64,000 nt of DNA from Geodermatophilaceae bacterium URHA0031 (GCA_000620205.1 JHVP01000019.1:1-64000), one strand, 5' to 3'; counted from the first letter of the stretch, positions 41,304 to 49,215 are shown. Notes: generated by a model from the sequence alone, not told the origin. Program-made: numbers and translations.

Positions 41304-41785
41304 GCAGGGCCCTTCTGGACCGGCGGCAGGGTCGACCACGGGAAGTCGATCCACGCGTCGGTCTTCTTCCACGTGTAGTCGCAGCGCACCAGCGAGCGCG
41401 GCTTCTCGTAGATGACGGCGGTGCGCACCTCGGTGACGTGGCCGGCGCAGAAGTCCTTGACCAGCTCCAGGGTCTTGCCGGTGTCGGCGACGTCGTCGGC
41501 GATGAGCACCGTGGTGCCGCGCAGGTCGACGACGTCGAGGGTCGGCGGCAGGACCACCGGCAGCTCCAGCCGCTCGTCGACACCGGTGTAGAACTCGACG
41601 TTCATCACGAAGAGGTTCTTCACGTCCAGCGCGTAGCCCAGCGCCCCGCCCAGGAACAGCCCGCCGCGCGCGATGGACAGGATGATGTCGGGCCGGAACC
41701 CGCTGTCGGCGACCTGCTGCGCCAGTTCCCGGGCCGCCCGCCCGAAGTCCGAGTAGGTCAGCGTCTCGCGCTCGGCGTCGGTCAC
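41285..41785 (-). CDS. Purine-type phosphoribosyltransferase
   Basis: A 166-residue type I PRTase. The PRPP-binding loop is VLIADDVADTGKTLEL near residue 93, with a preceding SIARGGLFLGGALGYAL (PPi loop) near 37. The last part (KPRSLVRCDYTWKKTDAWIDFPW) resembles Gpt/xanthine-guanine PRTases, in which a W-I-x-F-P-W end stacks on the base. It ends the leftward uric-acid cluster, nine bases after uricase, so it may salvage purines that the other enzymes would destroy. The exact base is not decided. Confidence 0.8.
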   Translation of the reverse strand: MTDAERETLTYSDFGRAARELAQQVADSGFRPDIILSIARGGLFLGGALGYALDVKNLFVMNVEFYTGVDERLELPVVLPPTLDVVDLRGTTVLIADDVADTGKTLELVKDFCAGHVTEVRTAVIYEKPRSLVRCDYTWKKTDAWIDFPWSTLPPVQKGPAQVSSR

Positions 41786-41794
41786 GAGGCGATC

Positions 41795-42700
41795 TCAGCA
41801 GAACCCGGGCGTGCCCAGCCAGGCGGCCGGGGCGGCCGGGACGTCGTCGCGGAGGACGGTGCCCTCGATCAGCCCGTACGGCCGGTCGTCGGCGTGGTAG
41901 ACCACCGCACCCGGCGCGTCCAGGGCGTTGTCCAGCCCGTAGGCGGACAGGTCCTGCAGGAAGTGGTGCTTGTTCGGCATCGAGAACCGGATCTCGGCGA
42001 CGTCGCCGTGCCGCTGGAGCGCCGCCTCGCCCATCGTGAACAGCGTCTGCTGCAGCGCGAGGGAGTGCGTGCCGGCGAAGGTCTCCAGCAACGTCGTCCG
42101 GACGGCGTCGTAGGTGCCGTTCCAGTCGACGTCGGTGCCGGTGTAGCGCCAGCGGGCCGTGACCGCGGTGGCCAGGACCCGGTCGGTGGTCTCCGGCAGC
42201 GTCGTGTAGCGGTCGCGGGGGAAGCCCCAGAACTCCGAGCCGGTGGTCTTGAGGACGACGAGGTCGGTCAGGCCGGCGAGCACGTGCACGTCGTCGCCGT
42301 CCACCGTGGCCACCGCCGTACGGACCTCACCCCCGGGACGGCGGAAGGCGTGGTCGTGCGGTCGACCGCCGACGGCGATCCGGTCCCAGCCGTAGGACTC
42401 GATCTCCACCCGCGCGCCGGAGATGAACGGCTGCGAACCGGTGAAGTGGTCGGCCAGCCGGATGGCGAACTCCTCCGGCGAGCCGATCCCGTCCCGGGCG
42501 AAGGCGAAGACGGTGTTCTTCTGCGCGTCGGTCGTCAGCACGTGCGCGTTGTCGCCGGCGGTGTGCGCGGCCGCGAAGTCACCGCGCAGGGCGGAGCTGA
42601 CGTTGAGGTCGACCAGCGCGTGGCGGGAGGTGGAGCGGTCGACCGCGACGACGCGGACCTCCGCCTTCCCGTACTGGTTGGGGCCGAGGACGATCGCCAT
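41795..42700 (-). CDS. uox: Urate oxidase (uricase)
   Basis: A 301-residue cofactor-free oxidase that turns uric acid into 5-hydroxyisourate. It has the duplicated T-fold; the charge-relay residues are seen as Lys in NQYGKAEVRVV near 12, Thr in VLTTDAQKNTVFAFA near 58 and His in SMPNKHHFLQDLS near 248. The length matches bacterial uricases. It is followed by the phosphoribosyltransferase and preceded by HIU hydrolase and OHCU decarboxylase, which complete the path from urate to allantoin. Confidence 0.92.
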   Translation of the reverse strand: MAIVLGPNQYGKAEVRVVAVDRSTSRHALVDLNVSSALRGDFAAAHTAGDNAHVLTTDAQKNTVFAFARDGIGSPEEFAIRLADHFTGSQPFISGARVEIESYGWDRIAVGGRPHDHAFRRPGGEVRTAVATVDGDDVHVLAGLTDLVVLKTTGSEFWGFPRDRYTTLPETTDRVLATAVTARWRYTGTDVDWNGTYDAVRTTLLETFAGTHSLALQQTLFTMGEAALQRHGDVAEIRFSMPNKHHFLQDLSAYGLDNALDAPGAVVYHADDRPYGLIEGTVLRDDVPAAPAAWLGTPGFC

Positions 42701-42760
42701 GCGCGCACCTTTCCTGACGGAGATTGCCGGGATGTTGCACGTGGAACCGAGCGGACGCCG

Positions 42761-43078
42761 CTAGCTGCCGCGGTAGGTCGAGTAGCTGAACGGGGAGAGC
42801 AGCAGGGGCACGTGGTGGTGCTCGGTGGGCTCCCGGACGGCGAAGGTCAGCACCACCTCCGGCCAGAACGTCTCCCGGCCCTGCGCCTCCGACCACGGGC
42901 CGGTGGCGAAGACCAGCCGGTGCGGGCCGGTGGCGGTCGGCTCCTCGGTGAGCCGGCACCGCCCGTCGGCGTCCGTGGTGCCGCTGGCGACCACGCCCCG
43001 CTCGTCCAGCAGCTGGACCGCGATGCCGGCAGCCGGGCGGCCCAGGACGGCGTCGAGCACGTGCGTCGACACGCTCAC
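42761..43078 (-). CDS. uraH: 5-hydroxyisourate hydrolase (transthyretin-like)
   Basis: A 105-residue protein with the signature N-terminus STHVLDAVLGRPA and C-terminus SPFSYSTYRGS; the Y-R-G-S tail and the His/Arg residues form the active-site channel of the tetramer. It opens the ring of 5-hydroxyisourate, the uricase product. The GTG start gives the normal mature length and puts the S-T-H motif at residue 4. It lies between the decarboxylase and uricase genes in the same orientation. Confidence 0.92.
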   Translation of the reverse strand: MSVSTHVLDAVLGRPAAGIAVQLLDERGVVASGTTDADGRCRLTEEPTATGPHRLVFATGPWSEAQGRETFWPEVVLTFAVREPTEHHHVPLLLSPFSYSTYRGS

Positions 43079-43133
43079 CTGTTCCGCTCCTCGGTCGCCG
43101 GCGCTCCCTGCGGTGCTCGCTCGCGCGTCGTGT

Positions 43134-43661
43134 TCACGCCGACCCACCCTCCATCAGCCGGCGCACCCGCAGTGCGGTGATCTCCGCCAGCTGCCCGGTC
43201 ACCTCGGCCCGCTCGACGTCCACGTCGTTGGCCAGCCGGCGGTTCAGCTCGGCCAGCATCTCCTCCGCGGTCCGGCCCGCGGCGCGGATCAGGAACACGT
43301 GGTGGAAGCGCTGCTCGTACGCGCGGTTCCCGGCCACGACGGCGGCCTTCAGCGCGGCGTCGGCAGCGGTCATCCCGCTCTGCTCCCGCCGCGAGGACCG
43401 GGCCTCGGGGCTGGACCCGTCCACCCGGTCCCCGATCCGCGGGTGGGCGGTCAGCGCGACGGCGACCTCGTCCCAGGGCAGCGCGCGGCTGACCTGCTCG
43501 ACCCGCCGCACCAGGGTGTCGACGTCCGGGTAGGGCCGGCCGACCGCCACCTCGGTGGCGAACCGCGGGGCGGCGTTGATGGCCTGCAGCACGTCCTCGA
43601 CCTGCTCGACCGGTTCGGAGTTGAAGCGCGTGAGGGCAGCGGGGACGGCGGGCTCGGCCAC
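43134..43661 (-). CDS. uraD: OHCU decarboxylase
   Basis: A 175-residue helical enzyme that decarboxylates 2-oxo-4-hydroxy-4-carboxy-5-ureidoimidazoline to S-allantoin. Conserved parts include FNSEPVEQVEDVLQAI, the ALTAHPRIGDR motif near residue 71 with the catalytic His, and YEQRFHHVFLIRAAGRTAEEMLAELNRRLAND near 116. It starts at GTG and leads the leftward cluster uraD-uraH-uricase-PRTase. The 51-bp space to the divergent DUF6986-like gene must hold both promoters. Confidence 0.9.
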   Translation of the reverse strand: MAEPAVPAALTRFNSEPVEQVEDVLQAINAAPRFATEVAVGRPYPDVDTLVRRVEQVSRALPWDEVAVALTAHPRIGDRVDGSSPEARSSRREQSGMTAADAALKAAVVAGNRAYEQRFHHVFLIRAAGRTAEEMLAELNRRLANDVDVERAEVTGQLAEITALRVRRLMEGGSA

Positions 43662-43712
43662 GTGGGAGAGGATGCCAGCTCGCGACCCCGGTCACGAGAC
43701 AACGGAGGCACG

Positions 43713-44915
43713 GTGATCCCCGAGCACGTCCTCAGCGCACTCGACCAGCAGCTGGCGCCCGTGGACGCCGCCCGGCTGGCCGCCTACCCCGGCGAGTCCC
43801 CGGCCCGGCAGCCGGTGCACACCTGCTACGTCCCGGCCGACGCCGTCGTCCCCGGCCTGGTGACCGCGTGGGGTGCGGCCGCGCTCGCCGCCCTCGACGA
43901 GCACGGCCTGCCCGACCTCGGCCTGGACGCCGACCTGGTCGCCGACGTGCTGCCCCGGGTGCGCCGCAAGCTGGCCGACGAGCCCGTCGAGGACCTCCGG
44001 GTGGACGCCGAGGACGGCTACCGGGGGTCCCCGGAGGCCGAGGACGACGACGTCCGGGCCGCGGCCGCCGTCCTGGCGGCCGAGCCGACGCTGCCGCCGT
44101 TCGTGGGGGTCCGGGCCAAGTCCCTGGAGGAGCCCACCCGTCGCCGCGGCGTCCGCAGCCTGGACCTGTTCCTGACCGGGCTGGCCGCGGCCGGCCGGGA
44201 GCGGGCCGTGGTGACCCTGCCCAAGGTCACCGCCGTCGAGCAGGTCACCGCGTTCCTGCCGGTCCTCGACGCGCTGCAGCAGACCAGCGGGTTGTCGCTG
44301 GACCTGGAGCTGCAGGTCGAGACACCGCAGGCCGTGCTGGGCGCGGACGGGACGACGACGCTGGCCAGGATGCTGCACGCCGGGCAGGGCCGGGTCACCG
44401 GCCTGCACTACGGCACCTACGACTACAGCGCCTCGCTCGGCATCGCCGCCGCCCACCAGTCCTCCGACCACCCCGCGGCCGACGCCGCCAAGCAGGCCAT
44501 GCAGGTGGCCGTCGCCGGGACGGGCGCACGCGCCGTCGACGGGTCGACCAACGTGCTCCCCGTCGGGTCGACGGCGGCGGTGCACGCCGCCTGGCGGGTG
44601 CACGCCGGGCTGGTCCGCCGGGCCCTCGAGCGGGGCTTCTACCAGGGGTGGGACCTGCACCCCGCCCAGCTCGTCACCCGGTACGTGGCCACCTACGCCT
44701 TCTTCCGGGCCGCGCTGCCGGCCGCGGCCGCCCGGCTGGCCGCGTACGTGAGCCGGGTCGAGGGCGGGGTGCTCGACGAACCGGCCACCGCGCGGGCGCT
44801 GGCCACCGTGGTGCTGCGCGGCCTCGACTGCGGCGCCCTGGACGTCGCCGAGGTCGGGTCGGCGACCGGCCTGGACCGGGCCGCCCTCGACGGCCTGGCC
44901 GGCCGGCGACGCTGA
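43713..44915 (+). CDS. Aldolase/citrate-lyase-like protein (DUF6986 type)
   Basis: A 400-residue protein with a TIM-barrel of the HpcH/HpaI aldolase kind. VEDLRVDAEDGYRG near residue 94 and VETPQAVLGADG near 205 hold acidic metal-binding residues; LHYGTYDYSASLGIAAAHQSSDHPAADAAKQAMQVAV near 230 and YQGWDLHPAQLVTRY near 310 are further conserved-looking blocks. I recall such proteins as DUF6986, often beside purine-breakdown genes. The substrate is unknown; cleaving an oxoacid formed downstream of allantoin is a guess from context. GTG start with GGAGG six bases upstream. Confidence 0.7.
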   Translation: MIPEHVLSALDQQLAPVDAARLAAYPGESPARQPVHTCYVPADAVVPGLVTAWGAAALAALDEHGLPDLGLDADLVADVLPRVRRKLADEPVEDLRVDAEDGYRGSPEAEDDDVRAAAAVLAAEPTLPPFVGVRAKSLEEPTRRRGVRSLDLFLTGLAAAGRERAVVTLPKVTAVEQVTAFLPVLDALQQTSGLSLDLELQVETPQAVLGADGTTTLARMLHAGQGRVTGLHYGTYDYSASLGIAAAHQSSDHPAADAAKQAMQVAVAGTGARAVDGSTNVLPVGSTAAVHAAWRVHAGLVRRALERGFYQGWDLHPAQLVTRYVATYAFFRAALPAAAARLAAYVSRVEGGVLDEPATARALATVVLRGLDCGALDVAEVGSATGLDRAALDGLAGRRR

Positions 44916-45101
44916 CCCGGCGCGGCGACACGCCGACGCAGGCCCGCACGCAACGTCAAGAGCGTGGGAAGTGCCCAGCTCAGCCCGGTGTCCGGAGCCG
45001 GTGGGCGACCGCCGTGGGGGCCGGGTGCGCCCGCCACGTGCAGGTGATTGAGAATGCGACGGTCGTCGAGACCCCGGCATCCCGGGAGAGGAGTGCTGCC
45101 A

Positions 45102-46040
45102 GTGACCGCGAGCCCGGTCGTCCCCGCCGGGGTCCCCGAGCACGACCTCCTCGTCGTCGACTCGGACGAGCAGCTGCGCTGCGCCGCCGCTGCCTACCTG
45201 GGCGAGGGCCGGGACGGCGGTGACCTGATGCGCGCCTCGCTCCCCGGCTGGCTGGTCGCGGAGCTCGCGCCCTCCCTGCCCGAGGTCACCTTCGCCGCCG
45301 CGGAGCAGACCGTGGGGCGGCGGGAACCGGACCTCATCGGGTCCATCCGCAAGGCAGCCACCGAGTGCGCGCCGCGCCGCTACCGGCTGCTGGGGCTGGT
45401 CACCGCTCCCGGGGGCCGCGCCTGGGACGAGCGCCGCCGCTGCGAGGCGATCACCAACATCGCCTACGCGGGGCAGGCCGTGTCCATCCTCTGCCTCTAC
45501 GACCGCCGGACAGCGCCGGACGCGGCGCTCGCCGCAGCGGCCGCCACCCATCCGCACCTGCGCACCGGGCACGCCCGCCAGGTCAACCCCGGGTACCGGG
45601 ACCCCCGCGCCTACCTCGACGGGCTCGACGTCCCGGATGAGCCGGTCCAGCGGACCGCGCCGGTGCTCGCGGTCGACGCCGCGCCGTCGCTGCCCGAGCT
45701 CCGCCACCAGCTCCGCGCCGCCCTCCGCGGCCGGGCCGGGGACCGCGACACCGAGGAGGACTTCCACCTCGCGGTCAGCGAGATCGCGGCGAACGCCTTC
45801 CGGCACGGGACCCCGCCGGTGTCCGCCCGGCTGTGGGCGGTCCCGGACCGGCTGGTCTGCACGATCACCGACGCCGGCACCAGCTACCGCGACGCCACGG
45901 CGGGGTACCAGCCGGCCCACGGGGACGACCTCTCCCGCGGCGGCATGGGCCTGTGGCTCGCCCGCAAGCTGTGCGACCACGTCGACCTGGTCCGCGGGCC
46001 CGCAGGGCTGACCGTCCGGCTGGTCACCGCGCTGCGCTGA
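45102..46040 (+). CDS. MEDS-domain sensor with RsbW-like ATPase
   Basis: A 312-residue protein. Residues 8-160 form a MEDS (DcmR-type sensory) domain: HDLLVVDSDEQLRCAAAAYLGEGRDGGDLMRASLPGWLVAELA, YRLLGLVTAPGG, CEAITNIAYAGQAVSILCLYDRR. Residues 185-312 form a GHKL ATPase with N box AVSEIAANAFRHGTPP and G box GDDLSRGGMGLWLARKLCDHVDLV. This matches anti-sigma regulators of the RsbA/MEDS type, in which a ligand or redox signal controls the kinase. GTG start with GAGAGGAG upstream. The region 44916-45101 before it shows no gene. Confidence 0.83.
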   Translation: MTASPVVPAGVPEHDLLVVDSDEQLRCAAAAYLGEGRDGGDLMRASLPGWLVAELAPSLPEVTFAAAEQTVGRREPDLIGSIRKAATECAPRRYRLLGLVTAPGGRAWDERRRCEAITNIAYAGQAVSILCLYDRRTAPDAALAAAAATHPHLRTGHARQVNPGYRDPRAYLDGLDVPDEPVQRTAPVLAVDAAPSLPELRHQLRAALRGRAGDRDTEEDFHLAVSEIAANAFRHGTPPVSARLWAVPDRLVCTITDAGTSYRDATAGYQPAHGDDLSRGGMGLWLARKLCDHVDLVRGPAGLTVRLVTALR

Positions 46041-46051
46041 GCCCGGCTCAG
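46037..46051. terminator. Short hairpin containing both stop codons
   Basis: CTGAGC and GCTCAG pair around CCG. The stop of the MEDS regulator and the stop of the converging acetyltransferase are the mirror-image TGA/TCA in the arms. Only six base pairs. Confidence 0.4.
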
Positions 46052-46599
46052 CCGAGCTGCCGGACCACCCGGGCCGGGTTGCCGACGGCCAGGACGCCGG
46101 CGGGCAGGTCCCGGGTCACCACCGCGCCCGCCCCCACGACGGTGCCCGCGCCGATCGTCACGCCGGGCAGCACGATGACGCCGCCACCCAGCCAGACGTC
46201 GTCCTCGATCGTGATCGGGGCCGAGCCCTCCCAGCCCTCGCGCCGGCGCCCGACGTCCAACGGGTGGGTCGCGGTGAGGAACTGGCAGTTCGGGCCGATC
46301 TGCACGAAGTCGCCCACGGTGATCCGGCCGACGTCGAGGAAGACCGCGCCCCAGTTGACGAAGACGTTCTCGCCGACGCTGACGTTGTAGCCGTAGTCGC
46401 AGCGCAGCTCCGGGCGGATGGTGGTGCCTGCCCCGACCGAGCCGAACAGCTCGGTGAGCAGCTCCTGGCGGCGGTCGTGCTCGAGCTCGGCGTTGTACCG
46501 GGCGGTCAGCTCCGCCGCCCGGCGGCTGTCGGCGCGGAGGTCGGGGTCGCTCGCGATGTACTCCTCGCCGGCCAGCATCCGGTCCTTCATCTCTCCCAT
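46048..46599 (-). CDS. Maltose/galactoside-type O-acetyltransferase
   Basis: A 183-residue left-handed beta-helix (hexapeptide repeat) acetyltransferase. It begins with the helical MKDRMLAGEEYIASDPDLRADSRRAAELTARYN typical of Maa/LacA, then FGSVGAGTTIRPELRCDYGYNVSVGENVFVNWGAVFLD and QIGPNCQFLTATHPLDVGRRREG (catalytic His in T-H-P) and a run of G-x-x-V/I repeats. It transfers acetyl from acetyl-CoA to a sugar hydroxyl. TACCGT six bases before the ATG suggests a leaderless transcript. Confidence 0.87.
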   Translation of the reverse strand: MGEMKDRMLAGEEYIASDPDLRADSRRAAELTARYNAELEHDRRQELLTELFGSVGAGTTIRPELRCDYGYNVSVGENVFVNWGAVFLDVGRITVGDFVQIGPNCQFLTATHPLDVGRRREGWEGSAPITIEDDVWLGGGVIVLPGVTIGAGTVVGAGAVVTRDLPAGVLAVGNPARVVRQLG

Positions 46600-46637
46600 C
46601 CCGGCACGGTATCGGCCGCAGCGAGGTACCTCAGCCC

Positions 46638-46653
46638 TAAGGTGATGGGTGTG
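46638..46653 (+). promoter_or_regulatory. Leaderless -10 promoter of the NmrA-like gene
   Basis: TAAGGT at 46638-46643, seven bases, then GTG at 46651. An alternative ATG at 46645 would lie before the predicted transcription start, so GTG is preferred. Confidence 0.5.
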
Positions 46654-47514
46654 ATCGTGGTGACCGCGGCGGGCGGGTCCACCGGGGCGGCGGTGGTGCG
46701 GGCGCTGCGCGCCCGCGGCCGGGCCGTGCGCGCGGTCGTCGGCCGGCGCGGCCCCCGCCCGGAGCTCACCGCGCTCGGCGCCGAGGTCGTCGTCGCCGAG
46801 CTGGGCCGGCCGATGGCCTGGTCGACCGTCCTCGCCGGGGCCGAGGCGCTGTACCTGATCTGGCCGAACTTCGACCCCGAGGAGGCCGACGGCGCGCCGG
46901 CCCTGTTCGCCGAGGCGCGCCGGGCCGGGGTGCCGCGGGTGGTCTACCACTCGGTGCTGCGCCCCCAGCTGCGGGTCATGCCGCACCACGCGGCCAAGGA
47001 CCGCGCCGAGGAGGCGCTGGACGCCAGCGGCCTGCGGTCCTGGCGGGTGCTCCAGCCCTGCGCCTACGCCGACAACCTCGACGGCCAGCTCCCGGCGGTG
47101 CAGCGGGACGGGGTGCTGCGCAGCCCCTGGGGCCTCCGGACGGCGCAGTCGCTCGTCGACCTGCGCGACGTCGCCGAGGCCGCGGCGGTGCTGCTGACCG
47201 AGGACGGGCTGGACGGCGGCACCTTCGAGGCGGCCGGCCCCGAGGCGCTGACCGCCCCCCGGGTTGCCCAGCTGCTCGGCGAGCGGATCGGGCGTGCGGT
47301 GCGGGCCGAGGACGTCGTCCCGGCCGGGGAGGTGCCCACCTCCTACGCCGGCCGCTGCCGGCGGACGATGTTCGACCACTACCGGGCGCACGGCTTCACC
47401 GGCAGCCCGCGGGTGCTCACCGACCTGCTCGGCCGCCCTCCGCGGAGCTTCGCCGAGCACCTGGCCGACCTGGACCTCGGCGAGCCCGGCCACCGCGAGC
47501 GGACGCCGGCGTGA
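46651..47514 (+). CDS. NmrA-like NAD(P)-binding protein
   Basis: A 287-residue atypical SDR. VVTAAGGSTGAAVVRALRARGRAVRAVV is the N-terminal Rossmann motif (G-x-x-G-x-x-V), followed by GAEALYLIWPNF and VVYHSVLRP; SAAK-like catalytic residues are replaced (HHAAKDRAEEALDASGL), as in NmrA/azoreductase-like proteins. The C-terminal domain is short. Many of these are redox sensors or quinone reductases. Its stop overlaps the start of a MarR gene (GTGA), suggesting that the regulator and enzyme respond to the same compound. Confidence 0.8.
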   Translation: MIVVTAAGGSTGAAVVRALRARGRAVRAVVGRRGPRPELTALGAEVVVAELGRPMAWSTVLAGAEALYLIWPNFDPEEADGAPALFAEARRAGVPRVVYHSVLRPQLRVMPHHAAKDRAEEALDASGLRSWRVLQPCAYADNLDGQLPAVQRDGVLRSPWGLRTAQSLVDLRDVAEAAAVLLTEDGLDGGTFEAAGPEALTAPRVAQLLGERIGRAVRAEDVVPAGEVPTSYAGRCRRTMFDHYRAHGFTGSPRVLTDLLGRPPRSFAEHLADLDLGEPGHRERTPA

Positions 47515-48041
47515 GCGATCGGGCCGGCGGGGACGCGGTGGACGAGATCCTCCAGCAGTGGGCCCGGGAGCGCCCGGACCTGGACTGCTCGCCGATGGGC
47601 GTGATCGGCCGGATCAGCCAGCTGCAGCGTGAGGTGTTCCTGGCCCAGCGGGCCACCTTCGCCCGGCACGGGCTGGACGCACCGTCCTTCGACGTCCTCG
47701 CTGCGCTCCGGCGGGCGGGGGAGCCCTACCAGCTCACCCCGACCGCGCTGATGCGCACCGCGCTGGTCACCTCCGGGGCGATCACCCAGCGGCTGGACCG
47801 GCTGGAGGAGAAGGGGCTCATCACCCGGGGGCGCAGCGACGCCGACGGGCGGGCCGTCGTCGTCACGCTGACCGACGCGGGCCGGACCGCGCTGGACGCC
47901 GCCCTGCCCGACCACCTCGACACCGAGCGGGACATGCTCGCCGGCCTGACCGACGACGAGCGTGACCAGCTGGGGGCGCTGCTGCGCCGCTGGCTGGTGG
48001 CGCTGGGCCGGGTCCCCGGAGGCATCCCCGACCCCTCCTGA
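47511..48041 (+). CDS. MarR-family regulator
   Basis: A 176-residue winged-helix protein. LDAPSFDVLAALRRAGEPYQLTPTALMRTALVTSGAITQRLDRLEEKGLITRGRSDADGRAVVVTLTDAGR is the MarR DNA-binding core: recognition helix near residue 80-95 and wing with the conserved D-x-R. It usually represses efflux or oxidoreductase genes and is released by phenolic or oxidised ligands. It is translationally coupled to the NmrA-like gene by a four-base overlap, which makes that gene its likely target. Confidence 0.85.
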   Translation: MSDRAGGDAVDEILQQWARERPDLDCSPMGVIGRISQLQREVFLAQRATFARHGLDAPSFDVLAALRRAGEPYQLTPTALMRTALVTSGAITQRLDRLEEKGLITRGRSDADGRAVVVTLTDAGRTALDAALPDHLDTERDMLAGLTDDERDQLGALLRRWLVALGRVPGGIPDPS

Positions 48042-48061
48042 CGGAACCCCGTCCCAGCTGC

Positions 48062-48457
48062 TCAGGAGTGCTCGTGGGGGCGGTGGGTGGCCTCGTGCAC
48101 GTCCTCGGGGGCGTCCGGGCGGCGGTCGATCACGGTGAACCGGTGCCACAGGCCGCTCAGCTGCAGCGGGCGGGTCACGGCGTCGTCCCCGACGACCAGG
48201 GCCAGCTCGATGCCGCGGGGCTGGCACATCTTCTGCACCTGCACCAGCGTGGACAGCCCCGCGGAGTTCAGGAAGGTCACCGGGCGGGTGTCCAGCTGCA
48301 CCCGGCGCAGCTGGGGCGCGCCGAGCAGCAGGTCGGTCATCGTCCGCACCAGCGGGCGGCGGGCCCCCTCGGTCAGCTCACCGGTCAGCGTGATCTCCGC
48401 TGCGTGCGCGTCCTGCGCGGTGACCTCGACGTCGACGCTGACTACCGGTTCGTCCAT
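48062..48457 (-). CDS. STAS-domain anti-sigma factor antagonist
   Basis: A 131-residue protein of the SpoIIAA/RsbV type. AAEITLTGELTEGARRPLVRTMTDLL near residue 18 is the first half of the STAS fold, and QLDTRPVTFLNSAGLSTLVQVQKMCQPRGIELALVV near 58 holds the phosphorylatable Ser (N-S-A-G/L). Its dephosphorylated form would bind an RsbW-like kinase and free a sigma factor. Several such kinases and two SpoIIE phosphatases occur in the window. The ATG at 48457 has GGAAGGA nearby; an in-frame ATG at 48490 is an alternative. Confidence 0.83.
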   Translation of the reverse strand: MDEPVVSVDVEVTAQDAHAAEITLTGELTEGARRPLVRTMTDLLLGAPQLRRVQLDTRPVTFLNSAGLSTLVQVQKMCQPRGIELALVVGDDAVTRPLQLSGLWHRFTVIDRRPDAPEDVHEATHRPHEHS

Positions 48458-48501
48458 GACCCTGTCCTTCCCGGTGCTCCGACGGTTCATGCTGGCAGCC
48501 C

Positions 48502-48609
48502 GTGTCCCAGCCCGTCCTGCAGGTCATCGTCGGCAGCACCCGCCCCGGTCGCAAGGGCATCGCCGTGGCCCGCTGGGTGCAGCAGCTCGCCGAGGAGTCG
48601 GCCGCCTGA
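48502..48609 (+). pseudogene. Truncated N-terminus of an NADPH-dependent FMN reductase
   Basis: A 35-residue frame reads PVLQVIVGSTRPGRKGIAVA, then RWVQQLAEESAA and stops. The block L-x-V-I-V-G-S-T-R-P-G-R is the phosphate-binding start of the flavodoxin-like NAD(P)H:FMN reductases (SsuE/YhdA group), which are normally about 180 residues. The rest is absent; a palindrome follows eight bases after the stop, at the break. It is therefore a remnant of a lost gene. Confidence 0.65.
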
Positions 48610-48616
48610 CCACGCG

Positions 48617-48652
48617 CCGGAGGGGCCAGGTTGGCCAACATGGCCCCTCCGG
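48617..48652. terminator. 36-bp near-perfect palindrome (GGCCATGTTGGCCA family)
   Basis: CCGGAGGGGCCA pairs with TGGCCCCTCCGG, and the centre TTGGCCAA is itself a palindrome; only two base pairs fail. On the complementary strand it contains GGCCATGTTGGCCA, the core of the hairpin at 14408-14435. It separates the flavin-reductase remnant from the converging NUDIX gene. Confidence 0.7.
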
Positions 48653-48654
48653 TC

Positions 48655-49182
48655 TCAGTCGCGGGAGAGCAGCAGGAGGGCGTAGGCGGCGAGCGACGGG
48701 CCGTCGGTGAAGCGGCCCTCGCGCACCATCGCCCGGAACTCCGTCTCCGGGACGAACGCCGTCCGCATGTCCGCCTCCGTGGCCTCGCGCGCGGTGGGCC
48801 CCGGGGTCAGCCCGGTGGCCAGCCAGACGTCGAACTCCTGCGTGGACAGCCCCGGCGCCAGGTCCAGGTGCCCCAGGTGCCCGAACCCGTCGGCCAGCAG
48901 CCCGGTCTCCTCGGCCAGCTCGGCCCGGCCGAGCTGCTCGGCCGTCCCGTCGTCCCCCGCGGTCCAGGTGCCCTGCGGGAACTCCCACGCCCGGCGGCCG
49001 AGCGGGTGCCGGAACTGCTCGACCAGCCAGAACCCGTCGCGCTCGGCCGGGATCACCAGCCCGAAGTGCGGCTTCTCGACGACGCCGTACACGCCCGTCG
49101 AGCCGTCGTCGCGGACCACGTCGTCCTCCCGCACCCGGATCCACGGGTTCCGGTACACCTCCCGGCTGCTCGTCGTCCGCAT
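48655..49182 (-). CDS. NUDIX hydrolase (ADP-ribose pyrophosphatase-like)
   Basis: A 175-residue NUDIX enzyme. The nudix box reads G-T-A-E-Q-L-G-R-A-E-L-A-E-E-T-G-L near residue 92 with all metal-binding glutamates (R-E-L is A-E-L here). It is preceded by FRHPLGRRAWEFPQGT, the strand pattern of ADP-sugar and NADH-type members. It splits a nucleoside diphosphate linked to another group, and an ADP-ribose-like substrate is likely but not proven. ATG start; it diverges from the DUF1992 gene. Confidence 0.83.
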   Translation of the reverse strand: MRTTSSREVYRNPWIRVREDDVVRDDGSTGVYGVVEKPHFGLVIPAERDGFWLVEQFRHPLGRRAWEFPQGTWTAGDDGTAEQLGRAELAEETGLLADGFGHLGHLDLAPGLSTQEFDVWLATGLTPGPTAREATEADMRTAFVPETEFRAMVREGRFTDGPSLAAYALLLLSRD

Positions 49183-49215
49183 GCGACCTAGCCTCGCAGA
49201 CGAGGAGGAGCACGC

